A stretch of DNA of 64,000 bases from an uncultured Candidatus Melainabacteria bacterium (GTDB lineage: Bacteria; Cyanobacteriota; Vampirovibrionia; Gastranaerophilales; Gastranaerophilaceae), in assembly GCA_934754515.1 (NCBI GenBank), contig CAKVIG010000012.1, positions 1 through 64,000 of the forward strand, read 5' to 3'. The notes under the pieces are model-generated. The model saw only the letters and a list, made by a program, of their open reading frames with translations. It was not told the origin of the DNA and did no database searches. Each line of letters opens with the position of its first letter. The first letter of the stretch is position 1. This document shows, piece by piece, positions 8,654-17,286 of the stretch. The translations under genes were made by a program, and so were the position numbers.

Positions 8654-9214
8654 TACTATCCATGATAATTTTCATCAAAAAAACGACATGCGCGCCGCGA
8701 GCGTGCAGCGTTTAGCTGCGATAGCGAGCGCAAGAGTGCGGGTTCACCCGCTGTCTTGGATTATTCGGGTGAGCATAACATTACAATAACAACAAATCCT
8801 TACGGATTTTTCTTGTTATTTCCATGTTATTAGCTCTTACGGGCTTGCTCGCTTACGCTCGACATCGCCCTACCGAAAATCCGCTACATCCATTGTTTTC
8901 AACGCTCTTATGAGCGTTGAAAACAATGAAAGTTTCTTCTTTTTGTTTACTTTTTCTTCTTGCTTTTTCAAAGAAGAAAAAGTAAGAATTATTTTAAAAT
9001 AAAAAGTTTTTTGAAATGTCCTTTTCTTTCTCTTTATTTGCGAGGCAAAGAGAAGGAAAAGAACGAAAAGAAAGAGAAAACACGCTACCGCTTCCTACGC
9101 TCTTACGAGCGTTTAATCAAATGGATGTAGCAAGCAGAGCTTGCACTCTTTCGCTCGCTAAAAAACGCTCGCGGCGCGATTGTCGTTCGTTTGATGAGAA
9201 TTATCATGAATAGT
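8654..9214. mobile_element. Large palindromic (inverted-repeat) element, copy 1
   Basis: The ~560-bp segment folds on itself. The left end (CCATGATAATTTTCATCAAA, then GCGCGCCGCGAGCG) is the reverse complement of the right end near 9165-9208. Inner hairpins follow: AACGCTCTTATGAGCGTT, and facing TTTTCTTCTT/AAGAAGAAAA arms around 8951-8985. A second copy at 22311-22797 shares both arms and the core. A different ~131-bp element has entered the left arm at 8753-8883. No credible gene is carried: open frames here are by-products of the repeat. It resembles a non-autonomous, MITE-like unit. Confidence 0.75.
8753..8883 (-). mobile_element. Nested ~131-bp element inserted in copy 1
   Basis: Relative to the uninterrupted copy near 22384, the left arm is split exactly here. 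The insert is near-identical in reverse complement to 60177-60289, apart from ~18 extra bases. It is flanked by CT on both sides (AG/AG in the other orientation). Its ends are imperfect inverted repeats (CGGATTTTCGG and CTTGGATTATTCGG), with an internal AATCCTTACGGATT hairpin. Confidence 0.75.
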
Positions 9215-9247
9215 GTAAGTAGGTCAGGCAGTGCCTGACAGAAAATT

Positions 9248-9976
9248 TTATTTATTGTCGATCCTTACATAAATCGGATGATACGTAAGCGTTGGGATTC
9301 CAGAACAAAAATTATTATATCCGTTTTCAAACTTTTGCATGTCCGTTTTTGTCCAAGAAACCATCTCTAAAGCATTGACACCAGTTGATTTTATATGTTT
9401 CAAAATATCTTTTGGAGTCTTAAACGCCATTACATGCATTTCTTGCTCCACAATATTTTTGTAATCTTTTATAATTTCCTGCAATTCATTTGCTGAATAA
9501 TAAGGCAATGTCTTTCCCAAAACAAAATTAACTTCTCTAAAATTTTCAGGTCCAAATGTAGAAAACAACAAAATTCCACCATCGTTAAGTTTTGAAACAA
9601 GCAATTTTATAAAGCTTTTTAAATTTTCAACCCACTGAAATGCCGCATTAGAAATTATTAAATCGTATTTTTTGTCACTATTTTCAACAGCTTTTTCAAT
9701 ATCTGCAGGAATAAAATTAATCTCAGGATTAATTTCTTTCACATATTTTTCACAAGATTCAACAATATCATTTGCCGTATAGGTTTTAAAATTAAATTTA
9801 TCATTCACAAGCTGTGTCAAGAAACCTGTTCCACAACCGATTTCCAAAATATCATCAAAATCTTTCCTGTCTAAAAACGACAAAAGCCTTTCAGCCATTT
9901 TCTTTTGAATTTTTGCGTTGTCATTATATGTATCAAGATTTTTAGCAAATCTTTTTTGAATCAAATCCTTGTTCAT
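9248..9976 (-). CDS. bioC: Malonyl-ACP O-methyltransferase BioC
   Basis: BioC caps malonyl-ACP as its methyl ester so that fatty acid synthase can build the pimeloyl chain of biotin. The 242-aa protein is a class I SAM methyltransferase with motif I at ILEIGCGTGFLTQ and the conserved start KRFAKNLDTYNDNAKIQKKM. Motif SNAAFQWVENL matches BioC. I chose the ATG at 9976 over the GTG at 9991: it gives a four-base ATGA overlap with bioG and sits after GGAG. The preceding gene encodes the esterase that removes the methyl group, which supports the call. No other biotin gene is in the window. Confidence 0.88.
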   Translation of the reverse strand: MNKDLIQKRFAKNLDTYNDNAKIQKKMAERLLSFLDRKDFDDILEIGCGTGFLTQLVNDKFNFKTYTANDIVESCEKYVKEINPEINFIPADIEKAVENSDKKYDLIISNAAFQWVENLKSFIKLLVSKLNDGGILLFSTFGPENFREVNFVLGKTLPYYSANELQEIIKDYKNIVEQEMHVMAFKTPKDILKHIKSTGVNALEMVSWTKTDMQKFENGYNNFCSGIPTLTYHPIYVRIDNK

Positions 9977-10578
9977 AAAAGTTCGCTCCACTTGTTAAAT
10001 AATTTGAACGGACAATGACCGCTTGCTAAATTAGCCTCTTTTTTCCAAAAAGCTTCCTGATTTTTTGTTGGTATTATTTTATCCGCATCGCTTATTATTA
10101 CTCGATTGTATTCAAAATTAATATTCGCTTGATAATTCTTTAATGCTGAAAGTTCTGATTTTTGGTTTTCAAACTCTCTTGAAATATTCGGCAAATCTTC
10201 AGAATTAGAAAACATATTGCTGATAAATTTTTTTCTGCCTTTGGGGCTGAAACCTTTTATAGTCAAATCATAAATCCTTGTTGGAATTCCAAACTCGTTA
10301 TCAATCGGCTTAAGCGTACCATTTACGGCAGTTTTGCTGATATAATCAATATCAAACAAGGTCGCACACATAACTCCCATTGACCATGCAACAAGATATT
10401 TTTTTGCGTAGCCTTCGATTACACTCCAATCAAACTCAAGATTGTTATAATCATAAATCATAATAACGTCGAAGTTCTCAGGATTTATGTGCGAAACAAC
10501 GCTTTCATCCATTCCCCAACCGTTAAAAAACAATATCAACTCTTCGTTATTTTTTTTGTTCAGCCACTTATATTTCAT
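9973..10578 (-). CDS. bioG: Pimeloyl-ACP methyl ester esterase BioG
   Basis: This 201-aa DUF452/BioG-type alpha/beta hydrolase releases pimeloyl-ACP from its methyl ester at the end of the BioC-started pathway. The oxyanion-hole segment is LFFNGWGMDESV, the nucleophile Ser is in AWSMGVM, and the likely catalytic His is in SGHCPF near the C-terminus. These match BioG rather than BioH. It overlaps bioC by four bases, forming a bioG-bioC pair transcribed away from the glucokinase gene. Confidence 0.88.
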   Translation of the reverse strand: MKYKWLNKKNNEELILFFNGWGMDESVVSHINPENFDVIMIYDYNNLEFDWSVIEGYAKKYLVAWSMGVMCATLFDIDYISKTAVNGTLKPIDNEFGIPTRIYDLTIKGFSPKGRKKFISNMFSNSEDLPNISREFENQKSELSALKNYQANINFEYNRVIISDADKIIPTKNQEAFWKKEANLASGHCPFKLFNKWSELL

Positions 10579-10682
10579 AAGTACATTTTAGCACGAAAAG
10601 AATATGTCATCATGGATTCAATGCCTACAAACTTTTTCATCTTTATGTTACAATCAAATAGCAAAAAGAAGGAGATTTATAA

Positions 10683-11627
10683 ATGGCACAAAGAATAGGT
10701 GTTGACGTTGGCGGTACTAACGTTAAAATTGCGCTTGTAAGCGACAAAGGTAAAATTATTTACTCTAATTCTATCCCAACTCGTGCAGAAATGGGTTACG
10801 AATATACTATTAACAGCATGAAAGATGCAATCAGAGATTTATTAAAAGAAACTAAACTAAAAGCAACTGATGTAGAAGCTATCGGCTTCGGCTTCCCAGG
10901 ACAAATTGACTGCAAAAAAGGTATCGTAAGACTTGCTCCAAATATTCCTGGATGGGTAAATGTTCCGATTGCTGAAATTATGGAAAAAGAATTTGGCATC
11001 CCTACTCGTGTTGATAACGACGTTAGAACAGCAGCTTTAGGCGAATTAAACTACGGCGCAGGTGTTGGTTGCGAAAACTTAGTTTGTATCACAGTTGGTA
11101 CAGGTATCGGTTCAGGTCTTGTAATCAACGGAAAACTTGTTCGTGGTGCTAATAATGCTGCCGGTGAAATTGGTCATATTAAATTGAATATGCAAGGCGG
11201 TCCTTTGTGCGGTTGCGGCGACAGAGGCTGTTTAGAAGCTTACGCTTCAGGCCCAAGCATTGTTGCTTTGGCAGAAGAATACATAAGAGGCGGTAAATCT
11301 ACTAAGTATAGAGAACTTGCTAACCCTGATATTACACCATATATTGTAGCTGTTGCTGCAAAAGAAGGCGACCCTGTTGCGAAACAAATCTTTAGAATTA
11401 TGGGTGAATACATCGGTATGGGCTTAACAAGTGTTGTTAACCTGCTTAACCCTGAAAAAATCATCATCGGCGGTGGTGTAGCTGACGCAGGTGATATTTT
11501 ACTTGACCCAATCAGAGAAACAATTGCAAAAAGAGCAATGACAATTCAAAAAGAAGTTGAAGTTGTTCCTGCTCAATTGGGTAATACAGCAGGTGTTATC
11601 GGTGCAAGCTTGTTGATTAAATCATAG
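10683..11627 (+). CDS. ROK-family glucokinase
   Basis: This 314-aa ROK kinase has an N-terminal ATP phosphate-binding loop (GVDVGGTNVKIALV), the sugar-binding GEIGHI segment and the zinc/ROK signature CGCGDRGCLEAYASG. A second glycine-rich loop is IIIGGGVADAGD. The family phosphorylates glucose or related hexoses at C6; glucose is the best guess for this length and CxCGxxGCxE spacing. The ATG at 10683 has AAGGAG 8 bases upstream. Divergent to bioG with a ~104-bp shared promoter region. Confidence 0.85.
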   Translation: MAQRIGVDVGGTNVKIALVSDKGKIIYSNSIPTRAEMGYEYTINSMKDAIRDLLKETKLKATDVEAIGFGFPGQIDCKKGIVRLAPNIPGWVNVPIAEIMEKEFGIPTRVDNDVRTAALGELNYGAGVGCENLVCITVGTGIGSGLVINGKLVRGANNAAGEIGHIKLNMQGGPLCGCGDRGCLEAYASGPSIVALAEEYIRGGKSTKYRELANPDITPYIVAVAAKEGDPVAKQIFRIMGEYIGMGLTSVVNLLNPEKIIIGGGVADAGDILLDPIRETIAKRAMTIQKEVEVVPAQLGNTAGVIGASLLIKS

Positions 11628-11665
11628 AATATAGACTCCTATAAAAAAGAGAGGTGCTTCAAATT

Positions 11666-12155
11666 TGAACTGAGACCCTAAAACTAGACAAAGTAAAAAA
11701 GTCGGTTTTAGGGTTTTAATATATAAGAAGGTAAAAATAAAACGAAAACCTTATACAGTTCAAGAAAAAGAAATAGTATATACCGGGAAGAGAACAACCA
11801 CAAAAGTGTTTAAGTCGTTGGTTCAAAATCCATAGAGCATACGGTCCAAATGGTTTATTACAAGAAAATCGAGGCGTAAATAGTACCGGTCGTCCAAGCA
11901 AAAAAGAATTATCTATTGAAAAAATATGAAAAGACTTTAAAAGAAAATGAAATCCTTAAAATGCAGGTAGAATACCTAAAAAAGCGTCGAGGCTGGACTT
12001 AAAGATTAAAAGAAAAGAATATTATACAATCTATGTCAAGAAAAAATGCATCAATGGAAAGAAATAAAATGACTCCTGTACAATACAGAAGTCATTTATT
12101 GATTGTTTCTTGAGCCACCCTTTTTTACTTTGTCTAGTTTTTAGGGTTCAGTTCA
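11666..12155 (+). mobile_element. Decayed IS3-type (IS150-like) insertion sequence
   Basis: The ~490-bp remnant is bounded by ~36-bp terminal inverted repeats: TGAACTGAGACCCTAAAACT at the left and the complement of TGAACTGAACCCTAAAAACT at the right, both running into AGACAAAGTAAAAAA. Fragments of both transposase frames remain. An OrfA-like coiled tail (ENEILKMQVEYLKKRRGWT) lies around 11945-12001 and an OrfB C-terminus (MERNKMTPVQYRSHLL) around 12053-12100. Most of the transposase is deleted, so it cannot move by itself. It lies downstream of the lipid A run. Confidence 0.85.
11940..12110 (+). pseudogene. IS3-family transposase fragments
   Basis: Within the element, three short pieces in different frames recall OrfA/OrfB of the IS150 group: a leucine-zipper-like OrfA end and the KMTPVQYR C-terminal motif of OrfB. 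Internal stops and a large deletion that removes the DDE domain make it a pseudogene. Confidence 0.7.
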
Positions 12156-12187
12156 TGTGAGCGACTTTTTAAACATATAACTAAAGC

Positions 12188-12667
12188 TTATTTTAAAGCA
12201 ACTGTCATATCAGCTTCAATACAAACTTTACCGTCTACGTAACCTACACCATGGCTCTTGCAAATAGGACCTTTTGCCTTAATTAATTCGATATGCATTT
12301 CGAATCTATCACCAGGTCTTACAATGTTTTTAAATCTTACATTGTCAACTCCTGCATACAAAGTCAATTTACCTTTGTATTGAGGTAAGCACATCAATAC
12401 AGGTGCTGAACATTGAGCTAAAGCTTCAAGTTGCAATACACCCGGCATTACAGGGTTACCAGGGAAGTGACCTTGGAAGAATGCTTCGTTCATAGTTAAG
12501 TTTTTATAACCTTTTGCATATTTACCCGGTACACATTCTGTGATTCTATCTACTAGCAAGAACGGGTATCTGTGAGGAATCATTTCCATGATTTGCATAA
12601 CGTCAAATGATAAAATATCTTCACCATTCTCAGTTTCGCCGATTTTTACTCCTAATTCTTCTGTCAT
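12188..12667 (-). CDS. fabZ: 3-hydroxyacyl-ACP dehydratase FabZ
   Basis: FabZ dehydrates 3-hydroxyacyl-ACP in fatty acid synthesis and shares the 3-hydroxyacyl-ACP pool with lipid A synthesis. The 159-aa hot-dog protein has the catalytic His in IPHRYPFLLVDR and the catalytic Glu in GHFPGNPVMPGVLQLEALAQ. It lies 11 bp after lpxC, an order common in cyanobacteria and other diderms. lpxA, which often follows, is not here: the next item is an IS remnant. Confidence 0.96.
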   Translation of the reverse strand: MTEELGVKIGETENGEDILSFDVMQIMEMIPHRYPFLLVDRITECVPGKYAKGYKNLTMNEAFFQGHFPGNPVMPGVLQLEALAQCSAPVLMCLPQYKGKLTLYAGVDNVRFKNIVRPGDRFEMHIELIKAKGPICKSHGVGYVDGKVCIEADMTVALK

Positions 12668-12678
12668 TTAATTTCTCC

Positions 12679-13515
12679 TTATATTTTTACTAATTTATTT
12701 TTTAATACTTGAGCAACTTTTGTGTGAACGGCATGCCCTGCCTCTTTCACCAAAATTTGCGCTTTGAAATTGAGTGGTGAAACACCTGTCAAATACAAAT
12801 CACCAATCAAATCCAAAATTTTATGTTTAATCGGTTCATTTTCAGAACGCAATTCCGTAGTAAAGCCTTCATCCTTCAAACCAACCGTATTATCAATAGT
12901 CACACCTTTTGCAAATCCAAGCATTTGGTACTTTTTCAAATCCTTAAAGAATCCAAAAGTTCTAGCCTCAATAATTTCTTCCAAATTCTTGTTATCCATT
13001 GTAACCCAACGACCGCGCAAATCAGGGTGGTCATAGTTTACGGCATAAGTAATCCTAAGTTCTTTGTCAGGAAGAATAACAAGACTTGTCTTGCCGTTTA
13101 AGTAATAAACAGGTTCGGACACAGTATAAGCGTCTTTATTAACGCCTTCAATTCCCGCTTTTTTAAACAATTCTACCCAAACTTTCGAACTGCCATCGAA
13201 AATCGGCATTTCGGTTTCAGACAAATAAACATCAATTGAATCAATTCCGCAGATTGCGCAAGCCGCTATAAAGTGTTCGCATAACATTACCTTGTATTTA
13301 TAGTCACCCAACAGAGTTCTGTGTTCTTTACTGCATAAAGTTACACAATGATCTGTTGAATATAAGTTTTCAATGCAAACATTAAACGGCACATCCGCAC
13401 CTTTTGAAAAAATACGAATATTACCACCGCGTGAAGGTTTGATTAGAACCTCGCATTCGCGGTTTTTCATTAATCCTTTGCCTGATGTTTTTATTTCTGT
13501 TTTTATTGTTCCCAT
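12679..13515 (-). CDS. lpxC: UDP-3-O-acyl-GlcNAc deacetylase LpxC
   Basis: LpxC is the committed, zinc-dependent step of lipid A synthesis. The protein shows a zinc-site His in LCEHFIAA, the conserved PIFDGSSKVWVE, the second metal motif HKILDLIGDLYL and the C-terminal HAVHTKVAQVL. I prefer the ATG at 13515 (278 aa, start MGTIKTEIKTSGKGL, AAGG nine bases upstream) to an upstream ATG at 13560, because the family normally begins just before this strand. FabZ is encoded separately, not fused. Confidence 0.94.
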   Translation of the reverse strand: MGTIKTEIKTSGKGLMKNRECEVLIKPSRGGNIRIFSKGADVPFNVCIENLYSTDHCVTLCSKEHRTLLGDYKYKVMLCEHFIAACAICGIDSIDVYLSETEMPIFDGSSKVWVELFKKAGIEGVNKDAYTVSEPVYYLNGKTSLVILPDKELRITYAVNYDHPDLRGRWVTMDNKNLEEIIEARTFGFFKDLKKYQMLGFAKGVTIDNTVGLKDEGFTTELRSENEPIKHKILDLIGDLYLTGVSPLNFKAQILVKEAGHAVHTKVAQVLKNKLVKI

Positions 13516-13597
13516 TGTATATTTACCTTGTTTATAATATCGGATTGAAGAAAAAATCATTCAACTAAAGCTACTTAAAACTTACAAGCCTTGGTCA

Positions 13598-13666
13598 TTC
13601 CCTCTCCTTACAGGAGAGGGCTAGGGTGAGGTGATGATAAACTGTAGGTTGGGCTTTCAGCCCAAC
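13598..13666. repeat. Two palindromic repeats between lpxD and lpxC
   Basis: A CCCTCTCCTTACAGGAGAGGG hairpin followed by CTAGGGTGAGG (13598-13633) is an uninterrupted member of the family seen broken at 60165-60302. A GTTGGGC-n5-GCCCAAC hairpin (13648-13666) follows. They lie inside the lipid A gene run without breaking a gene. Confidence 0.75.
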
Positions 13667-13671
13667 AAAAA

Positions 13672-14775
13672 CTACTTACCTTCGCCTTCGTTTACACTTT
13701 CTTCAAATGATTTAAGAAGCGGTTCGTATTTTTTGAATTTAGCAATTAAATCGCCTGCATCTTTCATAATTTTCAATTGCTTGATAAATTCTTTTCTTGG
13801 AACGGCAGGAGCACCTACAACAATTGATTTTGCAGGGAAACTCTTTGTAACACCAGCTTGTGCTGCAATAATTGTATCATCACCAATTGAAATATGATCA
13901 GCCAAACCTGCTTGACCTGCAATAACAACTCTATCACCGATTACGCAGCTGCCTGCAATACCAACTTGAGAAACTATCATACAACCTTTACCGATACGGC
14001 AATTGTGACCAATCATTACCAAGTCATCAATTTTTGTGTTGTCACCAACAACAGTATTTTCAATTGTACCTCTGTCAATTGCTGTATTAGCACCGATTTC
14101 TACATTGTTACCGATTACAACAGAACCGATTGAAGGAATCTTGAAGATAACTTGTTGAACGTCATTTTCTTTGATTTCGCCGTCTTTTCTAGCTTGTTCA
14201 ATGTTGTTAGGATTTTCCGTAACGAAGCTGAAACCGTCTGCACCAAGAGAAACACCGTGGTGTAAAATAACTTTGTCACCAACTTTTACTCTATCACCAA
14301 TACATACTGCAGGGTGGAAGAAGCAACCAGCACCAATTTGTGCACCGTTACCAATATAACCGTTAGCCAAAATCTTTGTGTTATCTCCGATTACAGCATT
14401 TTCGCCAACTACAACGTTTGCGCCCAAAGATACATTTTGACCTATTTTTGCTGATGGGTGAACTACTGCTGTCGGATGAATTCCTGAGTTTACATGTGGT
14501 TCTTCATAGAACATTGTAATCAATTTCATCATCGCAAGTCTTGGTCTTTCAACTTCAATTGTTGAATAACCGTCTATATTTACACCCAAAGGAACAAGTG
14601 CTGCTTGAGCTTTTGTCTTAGAAAGGTTGTTGATTTCATCTTCTCCTAAAGCTAAAGCCAATGTATTTTCGTCAGCCAAAAGAGGTGGAGCTATATTTGT
14701 AATAGCAACGTCTTTTGCTTTAGAAAGCATTCCGCCTGTAATTTGTGCAATTTGTTCCAATGTAAAAGTTTTCAT
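13672..14775 (-). CDS. lpxD: UDP-3-O-(3-hydroxyacyl)glucosamine N-acyltransferase LpxD
   Basis: LpxD adds the second 3-hydroxyacyl chain in lipid A synthesis. The 367-aa protein has the N-terminal uridine-binding domain (~1-100), then more than ten hexapeptide turns of a left-handed beta-helix (about 105-320), with catalytic-region His in VILHHGVSLGADGFSF and MIGHNCRIG, and a C-terminal helix. It is transcribed with rfaE2 upstream (15 bp) and lpxC downstream. Confidence 0.96.
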   Translation of the reverse strand: MKTFTLEQIAQITGGMLSKAKDVAITNIAPPLLADENTLALALGEDEINNLSKTKAQAALVPLGVNIDGYSTIEVERPRLAMMKLITMFYEEPHVNSGIHPTAVVHPSAKIGQNVSLGANVVVGENAVIGDNTKILANGYIGNGAQIGAGCFFHPAVCIGDRVKVGDKVILHHGVSLGADGFSFVTENPNNIEQARKDGEIKENDVQQVIFKIPSIGSVVIGNNVEIGANTAIDRGTIENTVVGDNTKIDDLVMIGHNCRIGKGCMIVSQVGIAGSCVIGDRVVIAGQAGLADHISIGDDTIIAAQAGVTKSFPAKSIVVGAPAVPRKEFIKQLKIMKDAGDLIAKFKKYEPLLKSFEESVNEGEGK

Positions 14776-14790
14776 AATACACTCCTTTTA

Positions 14791-15258
14791 TTATCTTAAA
14801 CACTTTTTAATTACGTTTGTAGTTGATTTTCCGGCTACAAAGTCGATAAATTCAACTTTTATATTGTTTCTGATTACAATCTCTCTCTCCGGAAGATTTT
14901 CCAGTGTGTAATCTGCACCTTTTGTATAAATATCCGGCTTAATTGCTTCCAATAACATTGCCGGAGATTTCTCCTCAAATAATACCACATAATCAACACA
15001 TGACAAGGCACTTAACAATTCTGCTCTATCTTGTTCGTTGTTAATTGGTCTATCCTCACCTTTAATCATTTTCACAGATTTGTCTGAATTAAGCATAACA
15101 ATTGAATAATCTGCCAAAGCTTTTGTTTTCTGTAAATATCTTACATGACCTACATGCAAAATATCAAAGCAACCGTTTGTTGCTGCAAAAGTTTTACCTT
15201 CAGCTTGACCTTGTCTTACTATATCAATTATTTCTTTTTGTGAAACTAATTTTCCCAC
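14791..15258 (-). CDS. rfaE2: Heptose 1-phosphate adenylyltransferase (RfaE2/HldE C-domain)
   Basis: This 155-aa nucleotidyltransferase matches the stand-alone C-terminal domain of HldE. It transfers AMP to D-glycero-beta-D-manno-heptose 1-phosphate to make ADP-heptose for the LPS inner core. The HxGH motif is in GCFDILHVGHVRYLQ and the adenylyl site in IYTKGADYTLE. The kinase half is absent from the gene. It directly precedes lpxD, fitting an LPS role. Confidence 0.88.
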   Translation of the reverse strand: MGKLVSQKEIIDIVRQGQAEGKTFAATNGCFDILHVGHVRYLQKTKALADYSIVMLNSDKSVKMIKGEDRPINNEQDRAELLSALSCVDYVVLFEEKSPAMLLEAIKPDIYTKGADYTLENLPEREIVIRNNIKVEFIDFVAGKSTTNVIKKCLR

Positions 15259-15260
15259 GC

Positions 15261-15458
15261 TTATCCCCTTGTTAAATTATCAATAGAAATCTCAATGGAG
15301 TCTTTAATTCTTTCAAATCTGTCAGCTTCTGACACAAATCTAATTTTTTTTTCTAACGGTAATTCTTTTGGAAAAATATTATCAGCCAGTTCTTTTGCTT
15401 TTCTCATCTTTCTGTCAGTCGGTCTAATGTTTAAATTTGCTATTTTTTGTACGTTCAT
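15261..15458 (-). CDS. Small hypothetical protein (65 aa) between asd and rfaE2
   Basis: This Lys/Glu-rich 65-aa protein has no membrane segment. Its ATG abuts the asd stop, and its stop is two bases before rfaE2, so it is translated within the operon. The N-terminus (MNVQKIANLNIRPTDRKMRK) is faintly reminiscent of short flagellar-regulator-like peptides, but no family can be named. The tight packing supports it being real. Confidence 0.6.
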   Translation of the reverse strand: MNVQKIANLNIRPTDRKMRKAKELADNIFPKELPLEKKIRFVSEADRFERIKDSIEISIDNLTRG

Positions 15459-16472
15459 CTAAAATAACCCCATTTCTATAACTCTTTTGCATATTCTAAC
15501 AGTATTCAATGCTGCACCAATTCTTAAATTATCTGCAACACACCATAAAGATATACCATTGTTGAACGCTAAGTTCTTTCTAATTCTTCCGACAAATACC
15601 GGATCGACTCCGCTTGCATCCCTTGTTGTTGGGTATTCAAAGTTTGCAGGATTGTCTATAACCTTTACACCATAAGCGTTTGATAGAATTTCTCTAACTT
15701 TTTCAGGTGTAACTTCTTGATTAAATTCAATATCAACAGCTTCTGAATGACCGTTAAATACAGGAACACGAGCTGCTGTGCAAGAAATCATTGTACTTTC
15801 ATCCAAGTGTAAAATTTTTCTTGTTTCATTAACAACTTTCATTTCTTCTTTTGTATAACCGTTTTCACAAAATACATCGATTTGTGGAATAACGTTAAAT
15901 GAAATCGGTTTCTTGAAACATTTATTTTCAAAAGGTTTGCCTTCTAAATTCGCAATCGTATCTTCTCTTAATTCATTAATTGCAGCTAAACCTGCGCCTG
16001 AAACGGCTTGGTAAGTTGAAACAATTAATCTTTTTATTCCAAATTGTTTTAAAGGCTCCAGTGCCAACATCAATTGAGATGTTGAACAATTAGGGTTTGC
16101 AATGATACCTTTATGTTTTCTTAAATCTTCATCATTTACACCGGCTATTACAAGCGGAACATCTTTTTCCATCCTAAAAGCTGATGAGTTATCAATAATT
16201 ACACCACCACGTTTAACGATTTCAGGTGCAAATTTTTGGCTGGTTGAACCTCCAGCTGATGCCATTACTATATCTACATCGTCAAAAACTTCAGGCGTAG
16301 CTTCAATTACGGTATATTCTTGACCTTTAAAAGTGATTATAGAACCTGCACTTTTCGCGCTTGATAAAAATTTGATACTTTCAAATTCTACACCAAGTTC
16401 TTCTGTAATCTTTGTAATTTCTCTACCTACAACACCTGTTGCGCCTAAAATAGCTATTCTTGCTTTTTTCAT
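15459..16472 (-). CDS. asd: Aspartate-semialdehyde dehydrogenase
   Basis: Asd reduces aspartyl phosphate to aspartate semialdehyde with NADPH, feeding lysine, DAP, threonine and methionine synthesis. The 337-aa protein has the NADP loop ILGATGVVGREI, the active-site Cys in NPNCSTSQLM, a substrate-binding segment around STYQAVSGAG and the His in FNGHSEAVDIEF. It follows dapB by 19 bp in the same operon. Confidence 0.96.
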   Translation of the reverse strand: MKKARIAILGATGVVGREITKITEELGVEFESIKFLSSAKSAGSIITFKGQEYTVIEATPEVFDDVDIVMASAGGSTSQKFAPEIVKRGGVIIDNSSAFRMEKDVPLVIAGVNDEDLRKHKGIIANPNCSTSQLMLALEPLKQFGIKRLIVSTYQAVSGAGLAAINELREDTIANLEGKPFENKCFKKPISFNVIPQIDVFCENGYTKEEMKVVNETRKILHLDESTMISCTAARVPVFNGHSEAVDIEFNQEVTPEKVREILSNAYGVKVIDNPANFEYPTTRDASGVDPVFVGRIRKNLAFNNGISLWCVADNLRIGAALNTVRICKRVIEMGLF

Positions 16473-16491
16473 TTAACATGCTCCCTTAAGC

Positions 16492-17241
16492 TTAATCTAA
16501 AATATTTTCTAATCCGTAAACAAACTCTTTGTTTTCATTCACAAATCTGACGGCTCTCAAAACACCATCCATATAACACTCTCTGTTCATAGAATCATGT
16601 CTTATTGTTAAGATTTGTCCGTTTGCACCAAATAGGACTTCCTGTGAAGCAATGTATCCTGGCATTCTAACAGAATGAATATGAATGTTATTATAAGAAT
16701 TAGCACCTCTTGCACCGTTTATAGTTTCAACTTCTTGGCAATTACCTGCAGTAAAATTAGTATTCTCACCAGCCATCATCAAAGCTGTTTTCACAGCAGT
16801 ACCTGATGGCGCATCTTTCTTCTGATTATGGTGTAACTCAATAATTTCTGCATTATTAAAATATTTAGAAGCCATTTGAGCAAATTTCATCATTAGAACA
16901 GCACCAGTTGAAAAATTTGGTGCAATTAAACAACCCAAACCAGTCTTTTGAGAAAGGTTCTTTAACTCAGCAATTTCTTCATCAGATAATCCTGTTGTAC
17001 CGATTACGATATTAATACCGTTATTCAAGCAATATAAAGCATTTTCATAAATTGATTTCGGTTGTGTAAAATCGACTAAAACATCAATTTTTACAGAATT
17101 TTTCGCATCTTTAATCGTTGCAAATTCACCATCTTTAATATCAATTTTTGCAACAAGTGACATATCGTTATCATCTTCAACAGCCTTAATAACTTCTTGT
17201 CCCATCTTACCGTTAGCACCGCATACTGCTACATTAATCAT
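16492..17241 (-). CDS. dapB: 4-hydroxy-tetrahydrodipicolinate reductase
   Basis: DapB makes tetrahydrodipicolinate for lysine and meso-DAP of peptidoglycan. The 249-aa protein has the dinucleotide loop VCGANGKMGQEV, the catalytic ELHHNQKKDAPSGTA motif with His and Lys, and the C-terminal FVYGLENIL segment. It begins a run of envelope genes (asd, rfaE2, lpxD, lpxC, fabZ). Confidence 0.96.
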   Translation of the reverse strand: MINVAVCGANGKMGQEVIKAVEDDNDMSLVAKIDIKDGEFATIKDAKNSVKIDVLVDFTQPKSIYENALYCLNNGINIVIGTTGLSDEEIAELKNLSQKTGLGCLIAPNFSTGAVLMMKFAQMASKYFNNAEIIELHHNQKKDAPSGTAVKTALMMAGENTNFTAGNCQEVETINGARGANSYNNIHIHSVRMPGYIASQEVLFGANGQILTIRHDSMNRECYMDGVLRAVRFVNENKEFVYGLENILD

Positions 17242-17286
17242 TTAAACCCTCCTCTAGGTACAGCAATAATACCACAAACAAATTAA

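Noticed and set aside
9016..9213. Short plus-strand frames in both large palindromes (also 22594-22776)
   Set aside because: They arise from the inverted-repeat sequence itself; the peptides (KERKERENTLPLPTLLRA-type) are repeat-derived with no start context and no known domain.
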